DNA from: Lenzites betulinus
Lineage: Eukaryota > Basidiomycota > Agaricomycetes > Polyporales > Polyporaceae
DNA: 64,000 nt
Direction: 5' to 3'
Assembly (NCBI GenBank): GCA_022264855.1
Contig: JABYQU010000002.1
Location: forward strand, 434,001-498,000
Position numbers and translations under genes: made by a program. The notes under the pieces were generated by a model. That model did not search any database. It saw only the letters and a program-made list of their open reading frames with translations, and had not been told where the DNA came from. Below, one piece after another: positions 47,799-60,812 of this stretch (position 1 is the first letter of the stretch; every line of letters starts with the position of its first letter).

Positions 47799-48661
47799 TA
47801 CACCGCCGTAACTGGGGTGGTCTGGGTGGCGGCCGGGTAAGGCTTGACAGCGTTAGGGCCGGTTTCTAGAGGCGCAGTGGAGGGGGTCGTAGTGGTACCG
47901 GTGACGACGCTCTTGGCCTTCTCGATATGCGGTTGTGCGGCGGCGGCAGCCGACTGCACGTACGGTTTCGCAGTCGCAGCAGCCGAGTCGACGTAAGGCT
48001 TCGCGGTGGCTGCCGCGGATTCGACGTAAGGCTTCGCAGCCTCCTGCGCCGACGCGAGGTACTGCTGGCCGGTGGCGACCGCAGACCGGACAGTGGATGA
48101 TACACCGTTCGCGGCGTTGGTAGCAGTAGTCCCAGGTTGTGCTGCGGCACCGCCGACGTACGACTAAATGCACAACTGGGTTAGTATGGCATATCAGCAG
48201 TAACAATGCACGTCACATACCTGAGCCGTCGCGAGGGCACTGCTTGCGAGGTTCTTCGCCTGCTCGACGTAGCCGGTGGCAGTCGCCTTCGCGGCCTCGA
48301 CATCGGCTGCGCCTTCCGAAGCGGCGACATCAGTCTTGTGGCTGAGGCCCTCCTCGAGCTGGTTCACTGCCGAAGTGGCGTGGGGCTCGTGGATCTGGAT
48401 AAAAACAGGTTAGAAGATGACTTGGAAGGATCGGATGAGAAAACGAACCTGGGCGGTGATAGCAGCATCGGTGGCAGCATTGTGGAGCTTGTTCGCGTTC
48501 TGCTGCACCTCCTGAGAGATGTTGACAGTGGAAGCCTCAGTCTCGGCAACGGCAGCGACTGTAGCGTAGCGGGCGTCGCTCCTGAAAAGTCGTCAGCATG
48601 TATCGTGTGACATGTACGTGTTCTCTACTCACTGTCCAGTGGGGAGAGTGGCAGCGGACAT
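47765..48661 (-). CDS. Ala-rich repeat protein, LEA-like or lipid-surface amphipathic protein
   Basis: Four exons, the first 48661-48633 (MSAATLPTGQ), give about 244 residues. The protein is Ala/Thr-rich and predicted to be one long amphipathic helix. An 11-residue motif of the form AKPYV-(E/D/Q)-SAAAT repeats three times, with looser copies before and after (AEAAKATATGYVEQAKNLA). This resembles group-3 LEA proteins and perilipin- or apolipoprotein-like surface helices. The exact role is unknown. The last 11 residues (YTASIGILQAP) come from the foldback element. Without the insertion the frame would stop right after TTPVTAV. Upstream lie a TATA box and two CRE cores, suggesting strong, stress-responsive expression. 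Confidence 0.75.
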
Positions 48662-48775
48662 GTTAACGTTGATTGGAGGAGTGGTATGAGGTTGAGTGAG
48701 AGTTTGCGTTAAGTCGTGAGATCGTGAGACGGGTGGATGAGAGTAGATGGGGTCTCCATGGCTCCTCGAGCGAGC

Positions 48776-48783
48776 CTTATATA
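48776..48783 (-). promoter_or_regulatory. TATA box of the Ala-rich gene
   Basis: TATATAAG on the minus strand, about 115 bases before the start codon at 48661. Confidence 0.65.
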
Positions 48784-48831
48784 CTGCGCGGATGGTGGGC
48801 TGGGCGAGGTGGAGCGCAGATGGACGGGGCC

Positions 48832-48927
48832 GACGTCACTCGCCCCGCCCGTCGGTTTGTCCGTCGGTCCCACACAGGCGCCCACATCGTCACTCGACGT
48901 CTGCATGAGCATCGACGCGTGACGTCA
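48832..48927. promoter_or_regulatory. Two CRE/ATF-like sites
   Basis: A palindromic TGACGTCA stands at 48920-48927 and a second core, GACGTCAC, at 48832-48839. These are binding sites of ATF/CREB-type bZIP factors, which act downstream of the stress MAP kinase in fungi. They lie 50-150 bases upstream of the TATA box of the Ala-rich gene. Confidence 0.5.
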
Positions 48928-48939
48928 TTGCGGCGACGC

Positions 48940-49498
48940 GTCAATCAGGGCACGTCGCCTCCGAGCCGAGCAGCCCGAACTTTGTGCCTACACTGCCTTT
49001 TAATTACTCCACGGAACCCGGGACGCTAGCTGGAGAGGCACACGCACAAAGCGGCGATGGAATTAATTGCAAGGGCTCCGGGTAGCTGACACGAGCGACC
49101 CTTCCCTACTACTTCAGTCCGTGGACAATGGCATATACTGTCTAGGGGATTTCGAATGAATGGACGGCGATGACGAATCAGACCTGGAAAAGTGAACGGA
49201 ATGGGGGTATGTGCACGGATGGGGAGGTATGCATGCGATCACAGGAAACGAATGAACGTTGAGAACCGGGACACGACGTGCAGGAGGAAGAGACGGGGAG
49301 ACAGGGCCGGAGACGGGACGGAACGAGTGCACTTGCAGAGGAGAGAGGGCGAGAAATGCGTAGCGAAAGAGAGACGGAGAGCGGATGAGAACCCAAAAGT
49401 AATAATGAGACAGACAACATCTAACAACTACAGAGAAAGGTAAGAAGGTTGCAGGGAGGAGAGTGACAACATACTCGTGGTGGAGGAATATACGGTCA
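48940..49498. other. Intergenic, no gene seen
   Basis: About 560 bases between the promoter of the Ala-rich gene and the glycogenin stop. GA-rich sequence at 49250-49400 gives long open frames on both strands, but none looks like protein. Confidence 0.4.
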
Positions 49499-52400
49499 TC
49501 AGACAGGACGCCGGTGGCCGTCATCAGAGTCAAACGACCCATGGCGGAGGAACCGCGCAAGCACCTCTTCTGAGGAACGCTTGAACACGTCGACGCCACG
49601 CGCAGGATCCCAAACTCGGCCACCCTTCTGCGGTCTCATCACCGGCGTGTTCTCCGGCGTCTCCACAGGTCCTTGCGTCGACGGGGACGACGCGAGCGCC
49701 GTGTCGGTCGAGGATGTGCGATGGAGCGGGGGCGAGAAGGGAGAGGTGAGCTGTGCCAATTTCGGTGACTGGCGCGGGGACGGGGTACCCGCCGCCGCAA
49801 CAACAGGCGAAGTGGGCTTCGGTGATCCCGACCTGGGAGACCCTGCGAGCCTGCTGGTAGGCATCTGCGCAGACGACAGGCGGCGTGGAGACATAGCGGC
49901 TTTCGGAGAGAGAGGTCCCTTCGGGGAGGGGACTTTTGGAGGCGAGAGCACCTTCGGCGAGGCGAGCTTGGACGGAGAAGGAATGCGGAGAGGGCTTCCG
50001 GCTCTCGGCGGGGAGTACGTGCGCGGAGAACCCAAGGTCTGAGGAGACCTCAGGCCGGTAGGCGACGCGCTCGACGGGAAGGGCATGACCCCCATGTGCG
50101 GCTGCGTCACAGTGGGGGTGGCAACCCCCATCTGGTCTGCGTCCCGTTTGATCTCGCGCATCGACACCGAAGGGAGCAGTCCTATGCCCGCTCCAAGCTG
50201 AGGCCACTGTTTCAACGATGTCGATGTCCCGACACCAATGCCTCGCCCAGGTTTGGGTTGCTCGACCTTCTGAGTAGCGGACGCGACTCCTCCTGCCCAG
50301 GCATCAACCTGCACGCCCATGCTGCGCGTCTCGATACGCTCCGTCTGAATACCGCGACCTCGGTATTTCTTCCCTTTGGCGGAGGTGGCGGACGCATTGC
50401 TACCCGCACGCGAGCGCCGTGGCTGATTCCGGTCCCGACTACCCTCGCTGTCCCAGCGTGTGGTCTGTCCATGTGCGCCGTCGTCTTCATCACCCTCATC
50501 CTCATCGTCGCCATCCATGCTGCTGGCATCCTGCTTCTCCTGGAACACGCGTTCGCGCTCCTCATCCCACCGCCTCCAGCCCTCATCGTATGCTGGCGGC
50601 GGCGGCTGATGGATCGAATGATGAGGGCGTACCAGTTTTGTCGCGTAATTCTGGATACTCGGGACGGTGTCCCACGCATTGGTGTAGGTGAGGTTGAAGG
50701 GAAGGCTGATCGGCGGAGACGGGGTGTGCGACTGAGAAGCCAAGCGTGGCTGCTTAGGGGCAGGCTTGGGAGGGCGAGGCTCTTCGACGAACTTGCCGAC
50801 AGGGGGTGGGGAGTCAGACACTGGGAACACGCGGCGAGGCATCGGTCTCGGCTTCTCCTCCCAGGGGAAGATGGCGTGGAGCTTGCTGGGGTCGGGGGTG
50901 GGAGGCACCGGCGGAGACCCGGGCGAGCTCTCTGCGGGGCGGCCGATCACATTGTCGTATTGACCTTCACGGAGCAACTGCTCGGGTATTTCGGCGGGAG
51001 GAGGAGGGTTGAAGAACGTCTCCGACTTCGGACCAGGGAGGTGAGCAGGGAACGACTGATGAGTCGCATCGTGCTCCTGACTCGGAGCCTGGTCCCACAC
51101 GTTGGGGAAATATGTGTCCACCGGGAAAGCAAAGGTGGGAGGGGGCGTTCTCGGAGGTGGCTCGATGGCAGGGTTCCATGTCATTTTTGGTGGAGAGGCC
51201 GGGCGAGGAGAGTGAGATTGATCATGAGGTTGATGTTGGTGTTGGGGCTGATGCGAGTGCTGGGGTTGAGGCTGGTGTTGGTGCTGATGGGAAGGCTCGT
51301 GCGTATGCTTGGGCTGATGCGGGTGCAGATGCTGACCCGGGTGCGGATGCTGCGGGCCAGGTTGGTGGACGTGAAGAGGGGGAGAATGGCGAGTGTGAGG
51401 AGGAGAATGGTGACCCCGAGGTGAGTGAACGCCTCGGGGAGATTGGAAGCCTCGAGGAGACTGAACGCCTCGGGGGGAATGGTGGCCATGACGAGTGTTG
51501 ATGTGAGCAGGGAAGACGGAGGGGCTTTGCTGTCCGCTTTGGCGCGCTCCATCGCGGTGCAAGGTATGATGACGACGTTCTGTAGCGGGTGGGTTTTGCG
51601 ACTCTCCCTGGGCTCGGTGGTGATGATGGTGATGGCTGTGAGGACGTTCTGACTGGGGGGAGTTCCGCGGACGTTGGGCTTCCGAGCCTTTCCATGACGG
51701 CTGCCAAGGAGTGGGTTCATCCTGGTCGTCGGATTGCTCGCTCTCGTGCCCGTAGTGCTGCGGAGCCTGTGACCAAAAACGCCTATCACCTTGGGGAGAC
51801 CAATGGCCCGGCAGCGCGCCGGGCTGGCCAGGGATGCCACTTGGGAACGGGAAGTACGAACCATCTTGCTGTTGCGCTGCAGTATAATGGGGATGGTGTT
51901 GGAAATCGGAATCCTGCCACTCGGAATCATCATGTGACGGCTGCTGTAAATGGGGTGGATACTGTCGAGACTGCGAAGGATGGTACGGAGTAGGTGGGAG
52001 GGAAAGTGGCGCATGGTACGGAGCCCCTGGGACCTCATTTGGGAGAGGTGTAGGCAAAGTCTCCATCCTCGGAACTTCACCACCGCCCAGGACCTGGAAC
52101 GCCTGCTTGGGCGTCAGGTTCTGGTCCTCGCCGTGATCCCCGCTATGGTCACGCCCACCTTCTTCCTTGGCAGGTGGAGGCTCTTTGCGCGGCCGCATCA
52201 AGTCTACGCGTCCCTCCAGCGGCATCGATCGATACTCGCCAACCTTGGGGGGCTGTTCCGGCTGCCGTGCGGATGCGTTGTAGCTGCTGATCCCCTCGAC
52301 AGCGATCCTCCGCAAGTCATCGAGGCCGAGTGCGCCGCCAGGCGGGGGTGCTGACGCTGCTCGAGTGATCTCGGCTCCGAAGCTAGACCCAGAATCCCAA

Positions 52401-53510
52401 GCGGAGTCGTATCGAGTGAATTCGAAGTTCGCATGATCGGGGGACTCTTCAGAACGGTAGTTCCTGTCATACACGTCGAACCAGCGGTCGACGAGAGAGT
52501 CGTAATTGTACGCTGGGGCTTTCGGATCCAACGTCTTGTCTGAAGGCTGGCCGTACTTTATACCCGGAGGCCGATAAGTGATAGAGACCCAAGGCTTAGT
52601 TGGCCCAATGAAGTGGATGGCAGATATTTCCGACCCGAAACGCTCGTATGCCGGCGCGTAGCTGGTCACATTCGTTGGTTCAGCTGCTCAGTCATGAGAC
52701 TGGTGAAGACGCAAGACTCACGTGTAAGCTGCTGTGGGCGTAGTGTTATACGTAAAGCTGAGCCGATTCCAGTCTCCGCCTCTCCATTCGTTGAGAAGGC
52801 CTTGGTCGCCTCCGTCCCACGTTCCCTTCGTCTTCAGCAGTTCCGTGAGCTCCTTGAACTTGTCCTCGCCAGGGGTCAATACCATGACACCTGAGTTAAA
52901 GATGTCTGGCCATCCAACATCTGGTACGGCCGAAAACTCGTGGGGGATGGTGAAGAGATGCGATAGCGGCCGTATCGGAAGCACGTCTGCGTCGAGGAAG
53001 ATTATCTTGGCATACTGGCTTAAACGAAAGACGTGCAGTTTGGTCAGAACACGGCCAAGATCCGGGCGACCTGCAGTAACAAGGTTAGCACACGAACAAC
53101 TATATACTCATCACGCTGATGATAATGATGGGAGCGAGGACGGTCTATGTTTGCATATTGATGTGTGCAGCAGTGATATGTACTGCCCGCAAAACGCGTC
53201 GGAAGGGCTGCTGGGACCCAACGAGCGATTAGAACCAAAACAATGCGCGTGACCTACCCAGTAGCCGTAGTCCGGTTTCGTCTTCCTGCTCGATAACCTC
53301 AACCCCAATGACTACGTCAAAAGCCCTCCGCAGGAGTTTGGTGGACGACACGTCGACCGTCTCCGGAGTGACCAAACATACTGTTTGGAAGGACACCTCC
53401 GGAGCGGCGGAGGACGAATGAAGTTCCTTGAGAGCCGCAACAACAGCGAGAGCACCGGGAAGATAGTGATCCGAAGTTACGAGGGTTGCAAAGGCATAAG
53501 GAGCGTCCAT
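49499..53510 (-). CDS. Glycogenin with very long low-complexity C-terminus
   Basis: Three exons (53510-53258, 53070-52722, 52661-49499) give 1254 residues. The GT8 catalytic domain fills about residues 1-290: MDAPYAFATLVTSDHYLPGA, the Mn-binding DAD (Asp111, Asp113 in FLDADVLP), FNSGVMVL, GDQGLLNEW, and the closing FIGPTKPW. The enzyme primes glycogen by self-glucosylation. The remaining ~960 residues are disordered, with a His/Gln/Pro-rich tract built of HSPRG and HQ(P)HQ repeats (about 51190-51480), an acidic patch, and a final conserved stretch VFKRSSEEVLARFLRHGS. It is far longer than yeast Glg1/2. Glycogenin is a known linked gene of MAT-A. Confidence 0.9.
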
Positions 53511-54850
53511 GAGCGTGAAGCTCGGGCGAGAGGGCGGCGTCGACGACGACGAAGAGGGAGGAAGACGAGAGCACTTCACTGCGCTAGCGCCCTATTCTCG
53601 CCGTCCCCCGTCCCGTCAAACCGGCTATCTCAGTCTGATGTCACGTAAGCATCATGTGTATTCATCTTGAAAATTCTTCGAACTCCACTCAAGTACTCAG
53701 TACTCAACCCCAGTCCTTTCCCCACGGCACGGAGTGAAACACTAGGAACACCGGACGAATTGTTTCTGCGCGACACAGCTGACCGCCAGGCATCTGCATT
53801 ATTGCAGCATATCATAGCTTCCCAAGAGCTTGGAGAACGTATTGCACACATGAAATGTAGAAAGTCAGCAAACGATAACCTGAAAATGCAATAGCACATC
53901 ATCAACCCCCTGAATTGACGACGTATCCTCGAAGAATCCAGACTATAAAGCAAGCCGACAGTCTGGGCTCTGATGCAGCAGCCTATTCAACGCCGGTGAA
54001 GTCTCCCATGCCAGGTCGAGACTCCGAAGTCTCTGTGGGATAATCGATGAGCTGGCAGATACAAGGAAAGGCTGAGTTCCGCTTTGTAACCTGTATGTAT
54101 GATGCTAAGAAAAGTCCGTTCGGCCCAGATGTCAGTGCGATCCCCGGAAGGTATCGACACCGTCTAATTGATACCGACGGATCGGGCGACGCTCACGCTG
54201 CGTTCATGATTACGCGATAGGGGCGTATTCTAGGACACATCTCCGTGAGCCGATGGAGAAGTTGGGCGAGGCCATGTTCGAAGCCTAGTGTGCAACGAAT
54301 GAGAAGTCGCGATGCCTGCGCTGAGACGGACTCCGACGGGGAATGCGGGACAAGGTCCAGTGATCATTTGCCACTCACCTAGATGTGATGTTGTTGATAC
54401 TGTTCACGACTGGTATATGTCTATCGAAATGCATGATCAAAATTACAAGCTGAACGTGGCTCGCAGGTTATACGCTCAGAGCGCGCGATGCACGTAGTAT
54501 TATTTCGAAGCTGTCTCGCATCAGGGCATGGATATTTGTGTTTGTATGTGTGTAGGCTCACCACTGTGTTTCGTTCTATGCGACGTTGAGGCGTATAATC
54601 GACCTCCGGCATGGTGTACATCTGTAGCAGGAGTAACCTGAGTTGTAGGCACTTACGCGAAGGGTGGTTGAGATACACGTTTTGCTTAAGCGCCTAAGCG
54701 GACAGGGCAGGCTCACGTGAGACTACGTAGTTGTGAAACGCCCGGCGACTCCGAGTCGTCTCCTCCGAGTTTGCGCGTCCTCGCCGTCTCGGACGACGCA
54801 GTCCGTCTGCCCCCTCCATAGCTGCTCTCGCCGCCGTCCATAATGTCCTC
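53511..54850. other. 1.34 kb divergent intergenic region
   Basis: Lies between the glycogenin and ABC1-kinase starts. Open frames at 53667-53894 (+) and 53630-53953 (-) overlap on opposite strands and show no domain, so neither is called. I recognise no RNA gene or mobile element. Confidence 0.4.
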
Positions 54851-57241
54851 ATGCCAGCTATGGCTTTACGCTCTGCGCTTTTTCCACCTCTCGTGAGGCA
54901 GGCTGTCTTCTCCAAAGGCCCTGTCCCCTTCCGACGCGTACCAAATTGGCACAAAAGCTCGCACTTCCACACCCAGCTTGGCCCCCGACCGAATCTCTCC
55001 CACTCGTTTTTCTCCAAGAAGCTCCTATGGGTAGTGCCTATTGCAGGCGGAATCGCTCTCTACGCTGCCCCAAGACCCCGCGAACACAATGTGTTCGCTT
55101 CCCCCACTCTAATCCCATGCCCCGCACCTGCGCCGGAATCCGTTGAACCTATGATCATGTCGCCCTCGGAGTCCGACCGTTCGCTCCTTAGGCGCATAAT
55201 CACCTTTTTCCGCGACAGACTCATAGAGCCCATCCTCACGGCGAAGCGGTTTGTCTACCTGTGTTGCATTTTCGTTCCGGTCCTTCTGGCGGCCCCCATG
55301 CTTCTAGTCGGTCAGCCCGAAACCAAACTTGGTGGTGACAGATGGGGCGCGGTCTGGTGGTACGGGTTTCTGACATCGCAAATGCAGTGCGCTGGGCCGA
55401 CGTTCATTAAGGTGAGTGTGTATGAAGATAATGAGATTCGAAATATTCGCATGCGTTTATCTGCGAAGATCGTTCATATATGCTTTCCCCCCTCGTACCT
55501 AATGTCTTCGCGACCGTATGAACAACCTCACTCACACTAATTCACAGTTGGCCCAATGGGCGGCCTCTCGCGCGGATCTATTCCCCGCGGCGCTATGCGA
55601 GCGCATGGGTGCACTGCACTCGCGCGGGAGGGCGCATCATCTATCTCACACGAAGCGCGTCATCGCAGGGGTGTTCCAACGACCTTTCGAGGAGGTCTTC
55701 GAGGAATTCGACGAGACCCCCATAGGTACAGGTGCAATTGCCCAAGTATGTACGACACCCGTTGCGTATGGCAGACGCTCATCCGGCTCCATAGGTCTAT
55801 AGGGCGACCTTGAAGAAGGACCTCATTCCCCCTTCCCATCTGACGCCACGACGTCAAGGAAAGAGGAAGATGGTTCTCCCTCCTGCATTGACGAATGAGC
55901 CTCCTCCCTCGGTACCCACTGCCTCAGTGGCCATAAAGGTGCTCCACCCGCATGTCACCAAGATGATCAACCGGGACTTGAGCATCATGACATTCTTCGC
56001 GAACGTGATCACGATCTTCCCGGGCATGCAGTGGCTCTCACTACCTGAAGAAGTTGCGGTCTTCGGAGGGATGATGCACGAGCAGCTCGACTTGCGCATA
56101 GAAGCGGAGAATTTGGCAACGTTCGAGAAGAATTTCGAGGCTCGCAAGTTGCCTGTGACATTCCCCCGGCCGCTCAAGGTTTGGAGTACGAAGGATCTAC
56201 TGGTGGAAGAATACGAGAACGCGCTACCCCTGGAAATGTTCCTCAAGAATGGCGGCGGACCATACAATGATACCCTTGCGGAAGTTGGACTTGATGCGTT
56301 CTTAGTAAGTTCTCAGCGTTGCGAGCTTGTTTCATGGCGCTGACTGCTCTCTCAGAACATGCTGCTTCTAGACAACTTCGTTCACTCCGACTTGCACCCA
56401 GGCAACATCATGATTAAATTCACGAAGCCGCGCACCGCGCAGCTCGAACAATCGTGGACGACCTTCCTCAAGCAACTCACCGGAACGACTGCTGATGCCG
56501 CGGATCCCACATCACCTCCGGCGCCTAGCCAAACTGCCGACGACATCGTCGACCACCTCCGTACCCTCGCACCCGAGCCCGAAAAGTGGCGTGCAGCCCT
56601 CGACCAAGTGACAGCAGATGGCTGGTTGCCCGAGATCGTCTTCGTTGACGCGGGACTCGTGACAACGCTGAACGGCTCGAACCGGACCAACTTCATCGAC
56701 CTCTTCCGCGCCGTTGCGGAGTTTGACGGGTACCGCGCGGGGACGCTCATGGTCGAGCGCTGCAGGACGCCCGAGCTCGCGATCGACGTAGAGACGTTCG
56801 CCCTGCGCATGCAGCACATCGTGCTCAACGTGAAGCGCAAGACGTTCTCGCTGGGGCAGATCAAGATCTCGGACATCCTCACGGAGGTGCTCAAGGCCGT
56901 CCGGAAGCACCACGTCAAGATGGAGGGCGACTTTGTCAACACCGTCATCTCTATACTGTTGCTGGAGGGCATTGGGCGGCAGCTGGATCCTGAGCTAGAC
57001 CTGTTCAAGAGCGCGTTGCCGATTCTGAGGCAGCTTGGGCGGCAGATGTCGACGCAGGAGACGATGACTCAGTTGCCCTCGGGCAACATTGGGGCGTTCA
57101 TCAAGGTACTACATACTGATTATCAGTATGACCAATAGCTAACGTGTTTGTCAGGTCTGGGTATGGATGGAAGCTCGAGAGCTTGCTTCGGCGGCGTTCG
57201 TCAACGCCGATGACATGGTAAAATACGACTGGTACGGATGA
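54851..57241 (+). CDS. Mitochondrial ABC1/UbiB-family atypical kinase (YPL109C/ADCK2 group)
   Basis: Five exons (54851-55411, 55548-55745, 55795-56304, 56356-57105, 57155-57241) give 701 residues. A basic, hydroxylated N-terminus (presequence) is followed by hydrophobic spans near residues 55-70 and 133-152. The UbiB signature is FIKLAQWAASRADLFP, equivalent to the KxGQ region. The Ala-rich nucleotide loop is IGTGAIAQVYRATL, the lysine strand is SVAIKVLHP, and the catalytic loop is HSDLHPGNIM. VFVDAGL replaces DFG. The sequence is closest in layout to yeast YPL109C (Cqd1) and human ADCK2, inner-membrane proteins that affect coenzyme Q distribution and lipid homeostasis. YPL109C homologues are reported near MAT-A in other mushrooms. 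Confidence 0.88.
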
Positions 57242-57540
57242 CCTTGCTCTTCCTAACGCATATACGTATACTTACATCGTTATCCAGGCTAACACCGGCG
57301 ATATAGATATACAACAGCACGTTAGACTTCTTGACAGCGGACAACAAACCTCCATAATAGCATGTAGAATAGTCTACCCAAGCACGCATAATCGCATTCC
57401 ATCTCATCTGAACGTTGTCTCTGCATGCCATGGGATACTCGATACTATACAAAGTGCGTACTTCCTGTGCCTCACAAGTCTACCATTTATGGGTTCCCGG
57501 CTTCACGTCTAGGTGATCCTCACCTGTGTCATGGTACTCT

Positions 57541-59203
<1,663 letters not shown>

Positions 59204-59672
59204 GGTGAAATTGCTGAAGCTTGATTTTAACAAGGTCGAGAATCGCAGGGTTATGCAGGTAGTCAATCTAGGCGACGCCCAAGGAGTTCGGTCAAGTTGA
59301 GGAAAGCGCGGTTGGTGGACGAGGCGATGAAGGAGTCTGCTTGTGGGCATAGAAAATACTCGCCCCGTATTTATGTGCCGACGATCCACGACCTAAGTTT
59401 CACGTAGCGCTGCACGGGCGTCCGACAATCGAAGATGCGGGGAGAGCACGGCGTCCCTGCACTTCCCATCGCCCGGACGTACGGGCCGCCGCAGCGTGTT
59501 GGCCAAGTAATGTCGTCATCAGCATCCCACTCCGATTTGTGCGGGCTTGTCCCACAGTCGCAGCCCGTCGCCTCCGACTCGCGCTTGCAATAGCCCGCCA
59601 CCGCCGTCCACGTTCCCTCCTCTGCATCTCAATCGTTTCTCGCCCATTGGACCTGGGGGTCCACATCTTATC
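59204..59672. other. Divergent region OYE / fructosamine kinase
   Basis: 469 bases between divergent starts. No TATA box was recognised. The open frame entering the kinase from 59547 is Ser/Pro-rich leader and probably untranslated. Confidence 0.35.
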
Positions 59673-60812
59673 ATGCGTGCTCATCGCGTATTTGAACAAA
59701 TTATCCAGCGCGACCAGCTTGAGGTCACACTCACTCGGGATGACACTTCTCTCCGATCTTCGGCCGGGTTGCGTTACTTCGCTAAGCTAGGAAGTTCGAG
59801 CGATGTGGACCAATACATAGGAGAGGCTGAGTCACTCATGGCGATAGAGCGTGCCGCCCCCGGCCTTGCTCCCAAGCTGATAGACTGCGGGCTTATAGAA
59901 TTTGACACAAAAGAACGCGATACCGATGTGGGGAGGCCGTACTTCCTATCAGAGTACAAGGACATCGGTTCTCTATCACCGACTGCTGCAAAGGCCCTCG
60001 GGAAGCGTCTTGCTACGGAACTCCACGCGTACAAGAGTCCGAAGGGCTTTGGGTTCCAGGTGCCTACGTACTGCGGACAGACGCGGCAGGACAACGGGTG
60101 GTTCGAAACGTGGACGGAGTGTTTTGATGCTCTCGTCGGAGGCCTGTCCGATAAGCTCCAGGCGCAAGGAGGATACGAACCACTCATAAAGCAGATTGGA
60201 GAAGTGAGAGAACGGTGAGTCGCATTGGAAAGGTTATGAATTTCAGACCTAGCTATGACCTTACATGGACCGGATCAGGGCCATCCCAGCTCTCCTCGAT
60301 CATCTGACCATTGAACCTGTTCTTCTGCACGGCGACTTGTGGGTGAGCTGCGTTTTTGAATTACAACGCGATCCGCGCGCCACACTAGTCTCTCACTTGT
60401 CAGAGTGGCAATACGGGCATCGACCGGGGTACAGGCGAACCTGTTATTTTCGACCCTTCATCCTACTTTGGCCACAATGAAGCAGAGTGAGTAAACCCGA
60501 ATTTCGTCTTGCGAAACTACTGAGTGAAGACCCGCTGCAGTTTAGCTATCGGCAGAATGTTCGGCGGCATACCTGAGTCGTTCTACACTACCTACCATGA
60601 GCATTTGCCGAAATCCCAGCCCCAGGAGCAGTATGCTCTCCGACAAGAGCTGTACCAGCTTTACCACTATCTCAACCACACCGTGTTATTCGGTGTAAGT
60701 TTTGCCTTCTAGACTTACCATATTGCTATTGACGGAATTCACGAAGGGTGCATACGCCGGTGGTGCACGCCAGAAGATGGATCGACTACTGAAGGAGGTA
60801 CCTGGAAAGTGA
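59673..60812 (+). CDS. Fructosamine-3-kinase / ketosamine kinase
   Basis: Five exons (59673-60214, 60279-60342, 60404-60486, 60541-60694, 60747-60812) give 302 residues, typical for FN3K. The kinase features are YFAKLGSS (phosphate-binding lysine), EAESLMAIERAAPGLAPK, the catalytic LLHGDLWSGNTG, FDPSSYFGHNEAELA (metal-binding Asp) and RMFGGIPESFYTTYHE. It phosphorylates sugars attached to lysines of glycated proteins, which then detach, so this is a protein-repair enzyme. The acceptor of intron 1 (GGATCAG) and the last intron (GTAAGT..GAAG) were chosen by phase. Confidence 0.92.

Larger units (their letters stand above)
46931..47801. mobile_element. Foldback/MITE-like element, 865 bp, flanked by TAC duplication
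   Basis: Positions 46934-47350 are the exact reverse complement of 47382-47798, as far as I can read it by eye over the full 417 bases. Only a 31-base loop (47351-47381) lies between. The outer ends read CACGGCAAGC...GCTTGCCGTG. TAC stands directly outside both ends (46931-46933 and 47799-47801), a candidate 3-bp target-site duplication. There is no transposase. Each arm carries only a 76-codon open frame, identical in both, with no family resemblance. CAC termini and a 3-bp duplication recall CACTA-type elements, but the fit is weak. The right arm covers the last codons of the neighbouring Ala-rich gene. Confidence 0.8.

Noticed and set aside
50096..51424. 442-codon open frame on the + strand
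   Set aside because: Antisense shadow of the low-complexity glycogenin tail.
53630..53953. Overlapping small open frames between glycogenin and the ABC1 kinase
   Set aside because: Both strands are open, there is no domain and no splice or promoter support.
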